In this document: in pieces, positions 1 through 8,331 of the stretch | Numbering within the stretch: position 1 is the first letter of the stretch | Layout of the letters: every line of letters begins with the position of its first letter | Source of the DNA: Candidatus Altimarinota bacterium | GTDB lineage: Bacteria; Patescibacteriota; Gracilibacteria; UBA4473 | Direction: 5' to 3' | Length of the DNA stretch: 14,691 bases | Assembly: GCA_026982915.1 (NCBI GenBank) | Contig: JALWQU010000148.1 | Coordinates: 1 to 14,691 of the forward strand | Translations under genes and position numbers: made by a program | Notes under the pieces: model-generated | Told to the model about the DNA's origin: nothing | The model's input: the letters and a program-made list of their open reading frames with translations, nothing else | Database searches by the model: none

Positions 1-90
1 TTATTTAATCATTAAAAAAGTGCTAGTAATTTTTAAAAAAACCCATATTTTACAATTACATTAATCGTAAATAAGTAATAAAAGATTAAT
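1..90. other. AT-rich leader before the first gene
   Basis: This stretch has no coding potential that I can support and is almost entirely A and T. A weak promoter-like pair on the + strand (TTTACA at 49-54, TAAGTA at 72-77, 17-base spacer) would start transcription only a few bases before the ATG at 91. In sequence this AT-rich such matches arise easily by chance. There is no Shine-Dalgarno before the ATG, so a very short or leaderless transcript is possible. Confidence 0.25.
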
Positions 91-840
91 ATGTCAGAAT
101 TAACGCCTTACGCCAAAGAAAGACAATTATCCCTTCATGAGCAAACTATTCATGAAGAACTAATAAGTCAGTGTTTTTTATTATATGGAAATAAAACACA
201 AACACTCCTTTTACATCTTAAAAATATAAACCTCTCAAGAGAGGAAAAAGAAACAACCTGGCCGTTGTTCGTCGATAAAATAAAAAATCAATTCAAAACT
301 TCGGCTCAAAAAGGGGCTGATGTCTATACCGCTTATCAACAGCTAAAATATGTGCATCAAGAACTAGAACTTCACCGTGATAATAGCTATGGAGACATAC
401 TTGGTGAAATCCGAGAAAATTATCGAGCTAAAACAATCGCCTCGATAGAGGAACCTGAAACGATGACAACGAAGAAGGCTGTATCTGAAGCTAAAGCCAT
501 AAATAGACAATGTAAAGATTTAGCAGAATTTTCGGATGAAATGGTCATACTTTGGGCCAAAATTCGCCAACAGAATTTATCCTATGAAATACGCAAAGAA
601 GTAGCAGAAATACATAAAGAAGGCATAATCTGTAAGTTTAAAAAACAAACAAAAACCATCAAAACTACGGTGGAATCTGAAGCTGATTATCTAATCGCCA
701 AAAAAGCCTTTTACACCCTTCATATTTGGTATAATAAAATCGGTTATCGGGACGGTCGGAAAGAGCTTCATAAAATAGCTAAATCTTCCCCAGCACAAAG
801 ACTAATCGACTCTATTAGAAAAATAGCAACAAGTATTTAA
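91..840 (+). CDS. hypothetical helical cytosolic protein, 249 aa
   Basis: I do not recognise a family. The product is rich in Lys, Glu, Gln and Ile, with no signal peptide or membrane segment, so it is probably a soluble, mainly alpha-helical cytoplasmic protein. The segment at roughly residues 120-190 is highly charged and coiled-coil-like. The C-terminal third is basic and contains an aromatic patch near residues 207-218 (FYTLHIWYNKIG), which could suit nucleic-acid or partner binding; that is inference only. The ATG at 91 is chosen because it is the first in frame, although no Shine-Dalgarno precedes it. It is the only confident + strand gene. It ends in TAA four bases before the stop codon of the convergent LRR gene. 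Its composition looks more AT-rich than the macroglobulin gene. It could be a lineage-specific orphan or an accessory gene. Confidence 0.75.
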   Translation: MSELTPYAKERQLSLHEQTIHEELISQCFLLYGNKTQTLLLHLKNINLSREEKETTWPLFVDKIKNQFKTSAQKGADVYTAYQQLKYVHQELELHRDNSYGDILGEIRENYRAKTIASIEEPETMTTKKAVSEAKAINRQCKDLAEFSDEMVILWAKIRQQNLSYEIRKEVAEIHKEGIICKFKKQTKTIKTTVESEADYLIAKKAFYTLHIWYNKIGYRDGRKELHKIAKSSPAQRLIDSIRKIATSI

Positions 841-844
841 CCCA

Positions 845-3800
845 CTACTTTTTTATCAATTTTTGTTGGGCGATTCTTTCTGATAAGGTCTGCACTTCGT
901 GATCCTTCAAGACAGGTCTACGAAATGGACTTTTTTTCCACTGTGGTACTTTTTTTAATTCTGTTTGTTTCGACGCTGATGGTTTCAGAGGCACTTCGAT
1001 AATCTTCCCGACTTTGCCAATCCAAATAGTATCCACCAAGAAATTGGTGGTATTGCCAGCCGTATCTGTCGCAGTAGCGTAAATATCCAGGGGTTTGCCA
1101 ATGAAGTTTTTTATATTTTGGGGTATTATAAACGCCCGATTTTCTGGCACAAAATCTGTAGCGCCTAGCCAGTGAAGATCTACCTCAAATCGGTCCCCTA
1201 CTTTTCTATCCACCGGTCCGTGGTACCGCAACCAATCTCCGGGCAAAAAGGCACCATCTCGTCCACTGGCACCGGTTATAAAACCTTTATCCGTATAAAC
1301 CGTTGGCATATTATCAATAATGATTTTTGGGGAGTTGAGCAGGACAATTCGCTTTCCCTGACTGTTCGAAACCTCAATCGGAAAAACAACCGATTTACGA
1401 TCGATATACCCCTGTCTTATCTGAAATGATTGACCTGGTTTTTGCATTCCAAATATACCGAGATTACTGTAGTTTATTCGATAATTTTCCAATGGATGTC
1501 CCGATGGAGCATGATAGGTAATCCAGTCACCAATACGAAAGACGCCATCTTTTCCGGTAGCACCAGTGAAATAACCTCCCTCATATCGCTTAATACTATA
1601 ACGACAACTCTGACCACACGTGGTTATTTGTGTTGGTTGTGGTGATGGCAATGGCGTTTCTGGTACTGGATCATCACCATAAAGTCCTTCCCACAAAGGC
1701 CCCCACTTGGACTTACAAGCCGCTGATTTTGGAGAAGGCACACAAGCATCATTGGGATCAGTATCCGCCCCGTCAGAAACGCCATCACTATCTCTGTCAA
1801 GGATCAGACAAGCCAGTGATAGATTATTGGGAATACACGCATCCGTTGGATTCGGATCGACCGTATCCTTTATTTGATCTCCATCTTGATCTGACTCAAT
1901 AGTGATAATAAATATTTTTTCAAAACTTCCTGATCCATCATCAACCTTTACACGAATGGAATAAAAAGGATTTGTTGTAAAATCATAAACAGCGTTTGTC
2001 TTTAACTGATTGCCCACAATACTAAAACTCGCATTCCCCGTATCACCGATACCAGATACAAGTGAATAAATTTCTGCCGTATGCTCTTGATCATCCTGCA
2101 TGGTAAAGGTCCCAATCAGTGTACCAATTCGTTGCCCCTCGATTAAAAGATTATTACTGAGAAAAATATCGGTTGGGGGCGTATTAAGATCGTTTATTTG
2201 AATCGCAAAAGCCTTCTCAAAATCATTAAATCCATCATTGGTATTAATTCGAATCATGTAAGTCGATTTGGCTTCATAATCAAAGACATCATTGGAAACA
2301 AGGGTTGTGCCTATAATTTTAAAAGACGCATTATCGGAGTCACCCTCTCCAGATACGAGCGAATAGGTGTAAGGACCAACAATATCTTCATCTAGTGTTG
2401 TAAGGTTTCCGATAAAAGTATTGGGTGGTTCATTTTCATCAATATCAACCGCTGATAACAAAATATCATAAGGAATATTCTGACAAAATTTCCCCGGCTG
2501 TACCGTAAAGCTGGCGGAGCCTGAAGGTGATTTTGTTTCTAAAAAGTCATAAAAAGGTGTATCCACTTCAGGCGTAAGGAGATGATTATTTTGAAGACGC
2601 AGACCATCATGTTCGACCAGATTATTAAGATTTTTAATACTCAGTGGTATTTCACAGCTTAACTCGTTATCAGAAAGATAGAGATACTCCAAATTTGCCA
2701 GCGCTCCAATACTCGGTGGAATCGACCCCGTAAGATTATTACTACTAAGCGAAAGGGTTCTTAGACTTGGACTCAATCCAATGGTATCAGGAATTGAGCC
2801 TGAAAAGTTATTATTCCCCAGTAATAGATGCTCTAACTCAGACATAAGTCCAAAAAAATTAGGAATACCGCCATGAATATTATTATTGTTATCAAGCCTT
2901 AGCGCTCGTAGGTTTGAAAGATGAACAAGGCTCGAAGGTATTTCTCCCGAAAGCCCCTCCGCTGAAAGTTCTCGAACATGTATCTTACCATCAACTTCCT
3001 CGTTTACAAGATGGTTCCATTTTGACGGATCTGATTCGGTTTTCCAGTTAAGATTGGAACTATCACCATCAAGCGCGTTATAAAAATCAACCAAAGCCTG
3101 ACATTCATCCTCTAAAAAATAAGTCTGGGTACTACAATTTAGAAATTCATCATCCTGAACATCATCAATTTGAATAGTGAAATTTTCAGCATAGCTATTA
3201 AGGCCGTCCGAAACATTGATACGGATATCATAATGCGTCTTTGTTTCATAATCAAAAACCGCATTAGACCGTAACTGACTACCAACGATCTGAAATTCAC
3301 TATTATCCGTATCACCAAAACCACTAACAAGCGTAAAGGTAAAAACAGCGCTATCTGGGTCGACGGCCGAAAGATTCCCAACTAGAGAACCAACTGGCAC
3401 GGCTTCATTGACATGATCATCATCCAGAACAATATCTATTGGTGGTAGCTGTGGCAGATTACAAGCCGGAACATTTTGGTTACTAAAATGTTCCACACCT
3501 ACGGGTGATTTATCATTGAGGAAAAGGTCTAAAACAGACCCAACAACCGGTACTTGCAAATTATTACGCGCTACCTGTAAACCAATATGAAAGGTTAAAT
3601 TCGTAAGCGAGGTAAAGGTATTGGGTATCGCACAAGACAGTTTATTGTCATTAAGATAAAGCCGCTCAAGACCTACTAAGTTCCCCACCTCATCGGGAAT
3701 CGTTCCAGAGAGGTTATTATGGTTAAGGTAAAGGTACTTTAACGCTACAAGATCCCCTATTTCAATCGGAATTTCACCCGAAAGATCATTACCCGAAAGA

Positions 3801-6676
3801 TTAAGGATTTCTAATAATGTTAGATGTTTAATACTCGTTGGTATTATCCCAAAAAGACTATTATCGGATAGATCCAGAACCGATAATTCTGGAAGATTAC
3901 CGATAACAGCGGGGAAATTTCCTTGAAGATTATTGTTCGGAAGTGTTAGTCCTGTGACATGACCATTCTCGATCGTAATCCCCTTCCAAAGCGTGAGATT
4001 GGTAATACTTCCCCAGTTGGTATTATCGGTCCAATTCGGCCCATTAAGCGTAAAGTAAAAAGCTTCAAGCGCTTCACATTCTGATTCGGGTATCCCGGTC
4101 ACCACCGTATTCATACAATCAACCTCAAATCCATTATTTTTCGGAAAAAGCGTTATATCTCGTGATTGAAGTGTTAGCCCTGGTACATTCGGATTGGTTA
4201 CTCGATAAGTATAGATACCCTGATCGTTAATGGTTGAAATTTGGGTATAAATACGCGTATTCCCCGAAGGAATAACGATACCATTTTTGTACCACTGATA
4301 CTCATCATTGCCTGATGGATTAAGCCCTATCTGTGGAGTTAGGGTAAACGGATTACCGATATCAAAAACTTCTAGTCGATCAATATCAACCAGTTTTTGA
4401 GGAATGAAGGTAAAGGTTCCATAAGTAGTGTAAGTCGGGTATTCAGCTTCAAAGTCTTCAAAAACAAAATTATTATTCTCGATCGTCAGACTATTCATCC
4501 CCGCAATAGCCGTGAGGTCAGGAAAAGCACCGCCAAAGGTATTATTGGCCAGTTTAACGGTTTGCAGATTGGGTAACGTAGCTATACCCGATGGCACTGA
4601 TCCCGAAAAAGTGTTGGTCGAAAGATCTAGGTTTATAAGGGAAGCCAGACTACCAATCGAGGCTGGCAGCGTTGATTCAAATTGATTATGACTTAGATTA
4701 AGATCCGTAAGGTTTACGAGTAACCCAAAAATACTCGGAACAGTCCCTGAAAGTTGGTTCGACGATACATCCAAATTAGTTAGATTCACAAGCGCACTAA
4801 AGGTCGACGGCAAAACCCCTGTCAGATTATTATGATTAAAATCAAGGTTGGTAAGATTTACTAAACCTCCAAGACCTGAATAGATACTCCCTGAAAGATT
4901 ATTATGACTCAAATCAAGGTCAGTAAGGGTTGTTTGATTTTCAAAAGAAGGCGGTATTGCCCCTGATAGCTGATTTTGATGGAGGTCCAGTACCGATAAA
5001 GACCCTAGGGCGGTAAGCTCTGTCGGAATGGCCCCGGTCAAATTATTCTGTGATAGATCAAGATTGGTCAAACTAGTTAATCCCGAAATCCCTACGGGAA
5101 TTACCCCCGAAAGCTGGTTACTCGATAAATCTAAACCCGTTACATGCCCGCCTGAAACCGTCACGCCATACCAAGTACTAATCGCTACGGCTGTACCCCA
5201 ATTAGTTCTAGTTGTCCAGTTTACACCGTCCAATGTGGCATAAAAATCCAACAAAGCCAAACACTCGTCTGTTGGCACCCCCATGGTCACCGTATCATCA
5301 CAGTAATCATTAAAATTAACCGTAAAGGTATTTGATACCAATATAAAATCATCTATCACATCATTTGAAATAGTATAAAGATAACCCCCTGAATCCGTGG
5401 CGCTTAACGAAGGGATGGTAAGCGTATTACCTGTTTCTCCAGGCATTAGTGTCAAATCCTTGTACCACTGAAAATGATCATTACCTGATGGATTTATAGC
5501 GACAGAAGCCACGATAGAAAGAGCGTCACCTATGGATTTACTAAGTGTTTGCTCGGTGTCTACCAATCTTTGTCCACCATTAAAATAAACTGCATAGTTT
5601 TTGTAGGCGGTATGTTGAGCCTCAAAATCCTCAAATACAAACTTATTATTATAAAAAGCTAATTGTGTCAGTGTTGGAATAACGGTGAAATCAGGGATCG
5701 TACCACTGAGTTCATTATTGTAAAGGTAAAATTTTTCAAGGGCGGGATAGGTCGCTAAACTCGCCGGAATATTTCCCGTAAGTTCATTGTTACCAATAGA
5801 TAAAAGTCGAAGATTTACCAGATTTCCAAGCTGTGTTGGAATCGTGCCGGATAAACTATTGGAATGCAATGAAAGCTTTTCTAAAGCTGTCATATTCCCT
5901 ATTTCTACCGGAATACTCCCTGTCAAAAGATTCGCGTAAAGATAACATTGTTTTAGGGCGGTAAGCGCTCCAAAGGTGGTCGGAATGGTTCCCGTAAGCT
6001 TATTATTTCCCAGGTTTAAAATAACAAGATTCGTCATCCCGCCTACGGTAACGGGAATCGTCCCCAAAAGTTGATTATTACTAAGATCAAATTCGATCAG
6101 ATTACTAAGATTTGTAAGTGCTAATGGAATGGTCGCGGAAAAAGTATTATTATTGAGATACAAATGGGTTAGAGGTGCAATCAAGCCAATACTGTTTGGG
6201 ATAACCCCACCAAGGTCATTGTGATGCAGATACAAATGTGTAAGACTTGAAAGGTTTCCGACTGTTGATGGAATCGTCCCCGAAAGGTTATTATGCTGAA
6301 GATAAAGCCGTTTTAGATTTATGAGGTCCTCAATACTCGAGGGGATTTCACCAGTAAGATTATTGGTACTAAGGTCTAAGATCTGAACATCGGTCCCACT
6401 CCGAACAACGCCTTCCCAGGTATCAACATTTGAGTTGGTTCCCCAATTGGCATTAGTCGTCCACAAATCACCATTCGTAGCATTGTAAAGATCCTCCAAG
6501 GCTTCACATTGCACCTGCGTAATACCCGTGGTAGCTGTATCCGTACAATCGGTAAAAAAAGCCCCTCGACTTAACGGTGTATTGTTGATAAAACTTGCTC
6601 CTAAAGTGACTAATACCCCTGTCAAGATTAACCAGAAAGGTTTTTTGTTCGAAACCGCGTATTTAGAAGCAATCAT
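845..6676 (-). CDS. giant secreted LRR / Ig-like / cadherin-like surface protein
   Basis: This 1,943-residue protein is probably exported and works in adhesion or ligand recognition. The N-terminus has a basic stretch followed by a hydrophobic run at about residues 14-30, fitting a Sec signal or N-terminal anchor. The modules in order are: LRR block 44-345 and Ig-like domain about 368-456; LRR block 459-735 and Ig-like domain about 760-847; LRR block 854-1072 and cadherin-like domain 1079-1173; LRR block 1181-1398 and cadherin-like domains 1401-1497 and 1500-1595; two thrombospondin-3-like Asp repeats (1596-1650, e.g. DRDSDGVSDGADTDPND); a Pro-rich linker; and two Ig-like domains at about 1695-1790 and 1791-1888. 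The LRRs follow the plant-type LxxNxLxGxIP consensus. Each block opens with a Cys pair and an NW(T/G)-type N-cap. I see no LPXTG anchor; the tail is strongly basic. It lies 73 bases downstream of corC. No Shine-Dalgarno precedes the ATG, but a promoter sits directly upstream. Confidence 0.93.
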   Translation of the reverse strand: MIASKYAVSNKKPFWLILTGVLVTLGASFINNTPLSRGAFFTDCTDTATTGITQVQCEALEDLYNATNGDLWTTNANWGTNSNVDTWEGVVRSGTDVQILDLSTNNLTGEIPSSIEDLINLKRLYLQHNNLSGTIPSTVGNLSSLTHLYLHHNDLGGVIPNSIGLIAPLTHLYLNNNTFSATIPLALTNLSNLIEFDLSNNQLLGTIPVTVGGMTNLVILNLGNNKLTGTIPTTFGALTALKQCYLYANLLTGSIPVEIGNMTALEKLSLHSNSLSGTIPTQLGNLVNLRLLSIGNNELTGNIPASLATYPALEKFYLYNNELSGTIPDFTVIPTLTQLAFYNNKFVFEDFEAQHTAYKNYAVYFNGGQRLVDTEQTLSKSIGDALSIVASVAINPSGNDHFQWYKDLTLMPGETGNTLTIPSLSATDSGGYLYTISNDVIDDFILVSNTFTVNFNDYCDDTVTMGVPTDECLALLDFYATLDGVNWTTRTNWGTAVAISTWYGVTVSGGHVTGLDLSSNQLSGVIPVGISGLTSLTNLDLSQNNLTGAIPTELTALGSLSVLDLHQNQLSGAIPPSFENQTTLTDLDLSHNNLSGSIYSGLGGLVNLTNLDFNHNNLTGVLPSTFSALVNLTNLDVSSNQLSGTVPSIFGLLVNLTDLNLSHNQFESTLPASIGSLASLINLDLSTNTFSGSVPSGIATLPNLQTVKLANNTFGGAFPDLTAIAGMNSLTIENNNFVFEDFEAEYPTYTTYGTFTFIPQKLVDIDRLEVFDIGNPFTLTPQIGLNPSGNDEYQWYKNGIVIPSGNTRIYTQISTINDQGIYTYRVTNPNVPGLTLQSRDITLFPKNNGFEVDCMNTVVTGIPESECEALEAFYFTLNGPNWTDNTNWGSITNLTLWKGITIENGHVTGLTLPNNNLQGNFPAVIGNLPELSVLDLSDNSLFGIIPTSIKHLTLLEILNLSGNDLSGEIPIEIGDLVALKYLYLNHNNLSGTIPDEVGNLVGLERLYLNDNKLSCAIPNTFTSLTNLTFHIGLQVARNNLQVPVVGSVLDLFLNDKSPVGVEHFSNQNVPACNLPQLPPIDIVLDDDHVNEAVPVGSLVGNLSAVDPDSAVFTFTLVSGFGDTDNSEFQIVGSQLRSNAVFDYETKTHYDIRINVSDGLNSYAENFTIQIDDVQDDEFLNCSTQTYFLEDECQALVDFYNALDGDSSNLNWKTESDPSKWNHLVNEEVDGKIHVRELSAEGLSGEIPSSLVHLSNLRALRLDNNNNIHGGIPNFFGLMSELEHLLLGNNNFSGSIPDTIGLSPSLRTLSLSSNNLTGSIPPSIGALANLEYLYLSDNELSCEIPLSIKNLNNLVEHDGLRLQNNHLLTPEVDTPFYDFLETKSPSGSASFTVQPGKFCQNIPYDILLSAVDIDENEPPNTFIGNLTTLDEDIVGPYTYSLVSGEGDSDNASFKIIGTTLVSNDVFDYEAKSTYMIRINTNDGFNDFEKAFAIQINDLNTPPTDIFLSNNLLIEGQRIGTLIGTFTMQDDQEHTAEIYSLVSGIGDTGNASFSIVGNQLKTNAVYDFTTNPFYSIRVKVDDGSGSFEKIFIITIESDQDGDQIKDTVDPNPTDACIPNNLSLACLILDRDSDGVSDGADTDPNDACVPSPKSAACKSKWGPLWEGLYGDDPVPETPLPSPQPTQITTCGQSCRYSIKRYEGGYFTGATGKDGVFRIGDWITYHAPSGHPLENYRINYSNLGIFGMQKPGQSFQIRQGYIDRKSVVFPIEVSNSQGKRIVLLNSPKIIIDNMPTVYTDKGFITGASGRDGAFLPGDWLRYHGPVDRKVGDRFEVDLHWLGATDFVPENRAFIIPQNIKNFIGKPLDIYATATDTAGNTTNFLVDTIWIGKVGKIIEVPLKPSASKQTELKKVPQWKKSPFRRPVLKDHEVQTLSERIAQQKLIKK
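2186..3136 (-). repeat. module 4 of LRR protein: second LRR plus cadherin-like copy
   Basis: Encodes residues 1181-1497. The C-cap cysteines C1341/C1398 have exactly the 57-residue spacing seen in module 3, and the cadherin-like domain repeats VFDYEAKSTYMIRIN and VSGEGDSDN. The N-cap Cys pair is shorter here (11 residues apart instead of 13). A further cadherin-like domain (1500-1595) follows directly. Confidence 0.78.
3158..4117 (-). repeat. module 3 of LRR protein: LRR block plus cadherin-like domain
   Basis: Encodes residues 854-1173. The N-cap cysteines are C854/C867 and the C-cap cysteines C1015/C1072. After the LRRs comes a cadherin-like domain with the typical pattern VDPDSA, FDYETKTHYDIRINVSDG and an Asp-rich exit. 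Its cysteine layout matches module 4. Confidence 0.78.
4136..5302 (-). repeat. module 2 of LRR protein: second LRR plus Ig-like copy
   Basis: Encodes residues 459-847. It repeats the order of module 1: Cys pair C459/C472 with the same 13-residue spacing, an NWTTRTNWG-type cap, LRRs, FVFEDFEA at 737, and an Ig-like domain containing NPSGNDEYQWYK, which matches NPSGNDHFQWYK in module 1. This is an internal duplication that has since diverged. Confidence 0.8.
5309..6547 (-). repeat. module 1 of LRR protein: Cys-capped LRR block plus Ig-like domain
   Basis: Encodes residues 44-456: N-cap cysteines C44 and C57, about ten plant-type LRRs, then an Ig-like domain ending in a DSGGYLYTISN-type strand. 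The LRR exit carries FVFEDFEA (about residue 346), which recurs in module 2 391 residues later. The shared motifs mark this as one half of a duplicated LRR-Ig unit. Confidence 0.8.
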
Positions 6677-6682
6677 CCGAAC

Positions 6683-6709
6683 ATTCTACCACAAAAACCG
6701 CTTTATCAA
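6683..6709 (-). promoter_or_regulatory. likely leaderless promoter of the LRR gene
   Basis: On the - strand, a -35-like TTGATA (6704-6709) is followed after 15 bases by TAGAAT (6683-6688). The latter is preceded by TGG, giving an extended -10 (TGnTAGAAT). Only six bases (GTTCGG) separate the -10 from the ATG, so transcription would begin at or next to the start codon. This would explain the missing Shine-Dalgarno. The 15-base spacer is shorter than ideal, which the extended -10 could offset. Confidence 0.5.
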
Positions 6710-6749
6710 AAACCTTACCTGTTTACAGATGATCCTTTTGTGTTACTGA

Positions 6750-8057
6750 TTATTTTACAAGAAGCGTGACCTCGGTGATTTTCTCTTCCTCGATCCCCTT
6801 AACCGTAAAGACAAATACCCGACCTCTTACCGAAAGCTTGATCGTTTCGTTTTTTTCCGGGAATTTTTCTAGTGTCTCAAGGATAAACAAGCTAATAGTT
6901 TTATTTTCGTCTTCCAGTTGCCAGGGTAATTCCTCCGGTGGGTTTGGGAGTTTTTTAATGATAAAATTTTCAATCGCTTCTAGCTCCGTTTCTCCTGAAA
7001 AAATAATTTTAGATTTTCCTATTTGTCGGATAGTGTCCGTCTCCTCATCCTCCTCATCCTGTATTTCCCCAAAAATCTCTTCCAAAATATCCTCCATCGT
7101 AATAAGCCCCACGAGCCCTCCAAACTCATCATAAACAATCCCCATATGTGTTTTCGAGGCTTGAAACTCTTTAAAAAGTGTCCCGATCTTCATCGTGATC
7201 GGAATTTTTAGCGGTGAACGCAGCGGTAAATTCGCTACTTTTAGTTTTGAGAAACCTTTTTCATGGATCTTTTCGATCATGCTATGAATCGTCAAAATAC
7301 CGACAATATTATCAAGATCATCATGGTAAATCGGTATGCGTGAAAAAGATTCTTGCTGAATACTTTCGAGCATTGATTTGGTCGATGTGTCATCCTCAAG
7401 CGCAAAAATTTTTGAACGAGGGGTCATGACCGCTTCGACGGAATGCTCATCAAGCTCTAAAATTTTCTCTGTCCATTCTTTTTCATTTTCATCAATTTTT
7501 CCCTCTTTTTCGGATAATTCTAGGGCCGCTTTTAGTTCATCTTCATTTAGTCCGTGCCGAATTTCTTTATTCCCGCTAAACTTTTTCACGAGCTTTGATA
7601 GAGGCCACACGAGAGGCGTAAGAATGAACTGCAAAAAAGACAAAACCGGTGTAATAAAAAGAGAAAACTCAACCGCGTATCGATGCGCTAAACTCTTGGG
7701 CGTGATCTCGCCAAAAAGCAGGATCAAGAAAGTCATAATACCGGTTACCACCCCCACCACCAGTGTTTGATTATCCCCAAATCCATTGGCGGTCGCAAAA
7801 TTGGTCGCCATGATCGTCGCGATAGCCGATGAGGCAATATTAACCACATTATTCCCGATGAGAATCGTGACCAATAGTTTTTCAGAATCGGCCTTGAGCA
7901 GCTCAAGGCGTTTTATTTTTCGTCGTTCTTTTTCTGATTTTGATTTATTCTTCAGGGCTTGTAGTTTTTCCGCGCCTAATGAGAAAAGGGCGATCTCTGC
8001 CCCGGAGAAAAAACCGGAAAGGAGGAGGAGGACAAAAAGCAAGAGCACCTGATTCAT
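6750..8057 (-). CDS. HlyC/CorC-family CNNM/CBS membrane protein
   Basis: A membrane protein of the CNNM/CorC family, whose members are linked to Mg2+/Co2+ efflux or ion homeostasis. At 435 residues it has the usual length and full domain order. An N-terminal CNNM (DUF21) membrane domain covers about residues 1-165, with the signatures SGFFSGAEIALFS (14-26), GNNVVNI (68-74) and FGEITPKSLA (115-124). The first CBS domain covers about 205-262 and opens with VMTPRSKIFAL. The second covers about 272-330 and ends VYDEFGGLVGLITMEDILEE. An acidic linker and a C-terminal CorC_HlyC domain (about 345-433) follow. No clear Shine-Dalgarno is present before the ATG. It is preceded by its own probable promoter and separated from the upstream 125-aa gene by a strong terminator, so it probably begins a transcription unit that may read into the LRR gene. 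The exact ion cannot be told from sequence. Confidence 0.95.
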   Translation of the reverse strand: MNQVLLLFVLLLLSGFFSGAEIALFSLGAEKLQALKNKSKSEKERRKIKRLELLKADSEKLLVTILIGNNVVNIASSAIATIMATNFATANGFGDNQTLVVGVVTGIMTFLILLFGEITPKSLAHRYAVEFSLFITPVLSFLQFILTPLVWPLSKLVKKFSGNKEIRHGLNEDELKAALELSEKEGKIDENEKEWTEKILELDEHSVEAVMTPRSKIFALEDDTSTKSMLESIQQESFSRIPIYHDDLDNIVGILTIHSMIEKIHEKGFSKLKVANLPLRSPLKIPITMKIGTLFKEFQASKTHMGIVYDEFGGLVGLITMEDILEEIFGEIQDEEDEETDTIRQIGKSKIIFSGETELEAIENFIIKKLPNPPEELPWQLEDENKTISLFILETLEKFPEKNETIKLSVRGRVFVFTVKGIEEEKITEVTLLVK

Positions 8058-8080
8058 GATAATTTTAGTAATTGATCTCT

Positions 8081-8109
8081 AGCATACTAAATCTATAAAT
8101 ATATGGCAA
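8081..8109 (-). promoter_or_regulatory. probable promoter of the corC-like gene
   Basis: On the - strand, TTGCCA (8104-8109, five of six matches to TTGACA) and TATGCT (8081-8086) are separated by exactly 17 bases. The predicted start of transcription is near 8074, giving a leader of about 17 bases before the ATG at 8057. The -35 lies inside one arm of a 9-bp inverted repeat. Confidence 0.55.
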
Positions 8110-8157
8110 TTATTTATAATTTACATTTTTAAACTCAAAAGTGTATATTAATTGCCA
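8104..8157. repeat. 9-bp inverted repeat upstream of corC-like gene
   Basis: TGGCAATTA (8104-8112) and TAATTGCCA (8149-8157) are perfect inverted copies separated by 36 AT-rich bases. The left arm contains the -35 of the corC-like promoter. The right arm supplies the same TTGCCA on the + strand, so the element could be a regulator site or a pair of divergent promoters. No convincing -10 follows on the + strand. Confidence 0.45.
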
Positions 8158-8294
8158 CTTAACACAGTCCTACAAAGGATAAAAGGAACTAAATATCGCT
8201 TTATCCAATCCCATAAAGGCTTAACCCAAAAAAACATGCAAAATCAAAAACAAAAATGTAAGTTTTGGCTTATTTTTTGGTAAAACCGGTATAG
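8158..8294. other. AT-rich non-coding stretch between corC promoter and terminator
   Basis: I see no supported gene here. There are runs of A and of T and a 15-codon ATG frame at 8236-8283 without a ribosome binding site. A short + strand transcript from the 8152 TTGCCA to the terminator at 8295 is conceivable but unsupported. Confidence 0.4.
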
Positions 8295-8326
8295 AAAAAA
8301 CTCTAACTTTCGGTCAGAGTTTTTTT
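8295..8326. terminator. strong bidirectional intrinsic terminator
   Basis: A ten-base-pair stem, AAAAAACTCT (8295-8304) with AGAGTTTTTT (8316-8325), is topped by a small inner ACT/GGT stem with loop TTC. Both strands end in a U-run (seven T on +, six on -), so it can stop transcription from either side. On the - strand it lies six bases after the hammerhead ribozyme and insulates corC from the 125-aa unit. Confidence 0.85.
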
Positions 8327-8331
8327 ACTAT

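Noticed and set aside
231..244. Perfect palindrome CCTCTCAAGAGAGG.
   Set aside because: It lies inside the coding region of the 249-aa gene, with no promoter or repeat partner, so it is probably incidental.
3139..3381. An 80-codon - strand frame within the LRR gene.
   Set aside because: It overlaps a well-conserved cadherin-like domain in another frame and has a low-complexity Ile/Met/Arg composition.
6766..7770. Several + strand open frames rich in Ser and Phe, opposite the corC-like gene.
   Set aside because: They mirror the codon pattern of the strongly supported - strand gene and have no recognisable domains of their own.
8236..8283. 15-codon frame on the + strand (MQNQKQKCKFWLIFW) just before a terminator, resembling an attenuator leader peptide or small toxin.
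   Set aside because: There is no ribosome binding site, no amino-acid biosynthesis gene follows on that strand, and such frames are common in AT-rich DNA.
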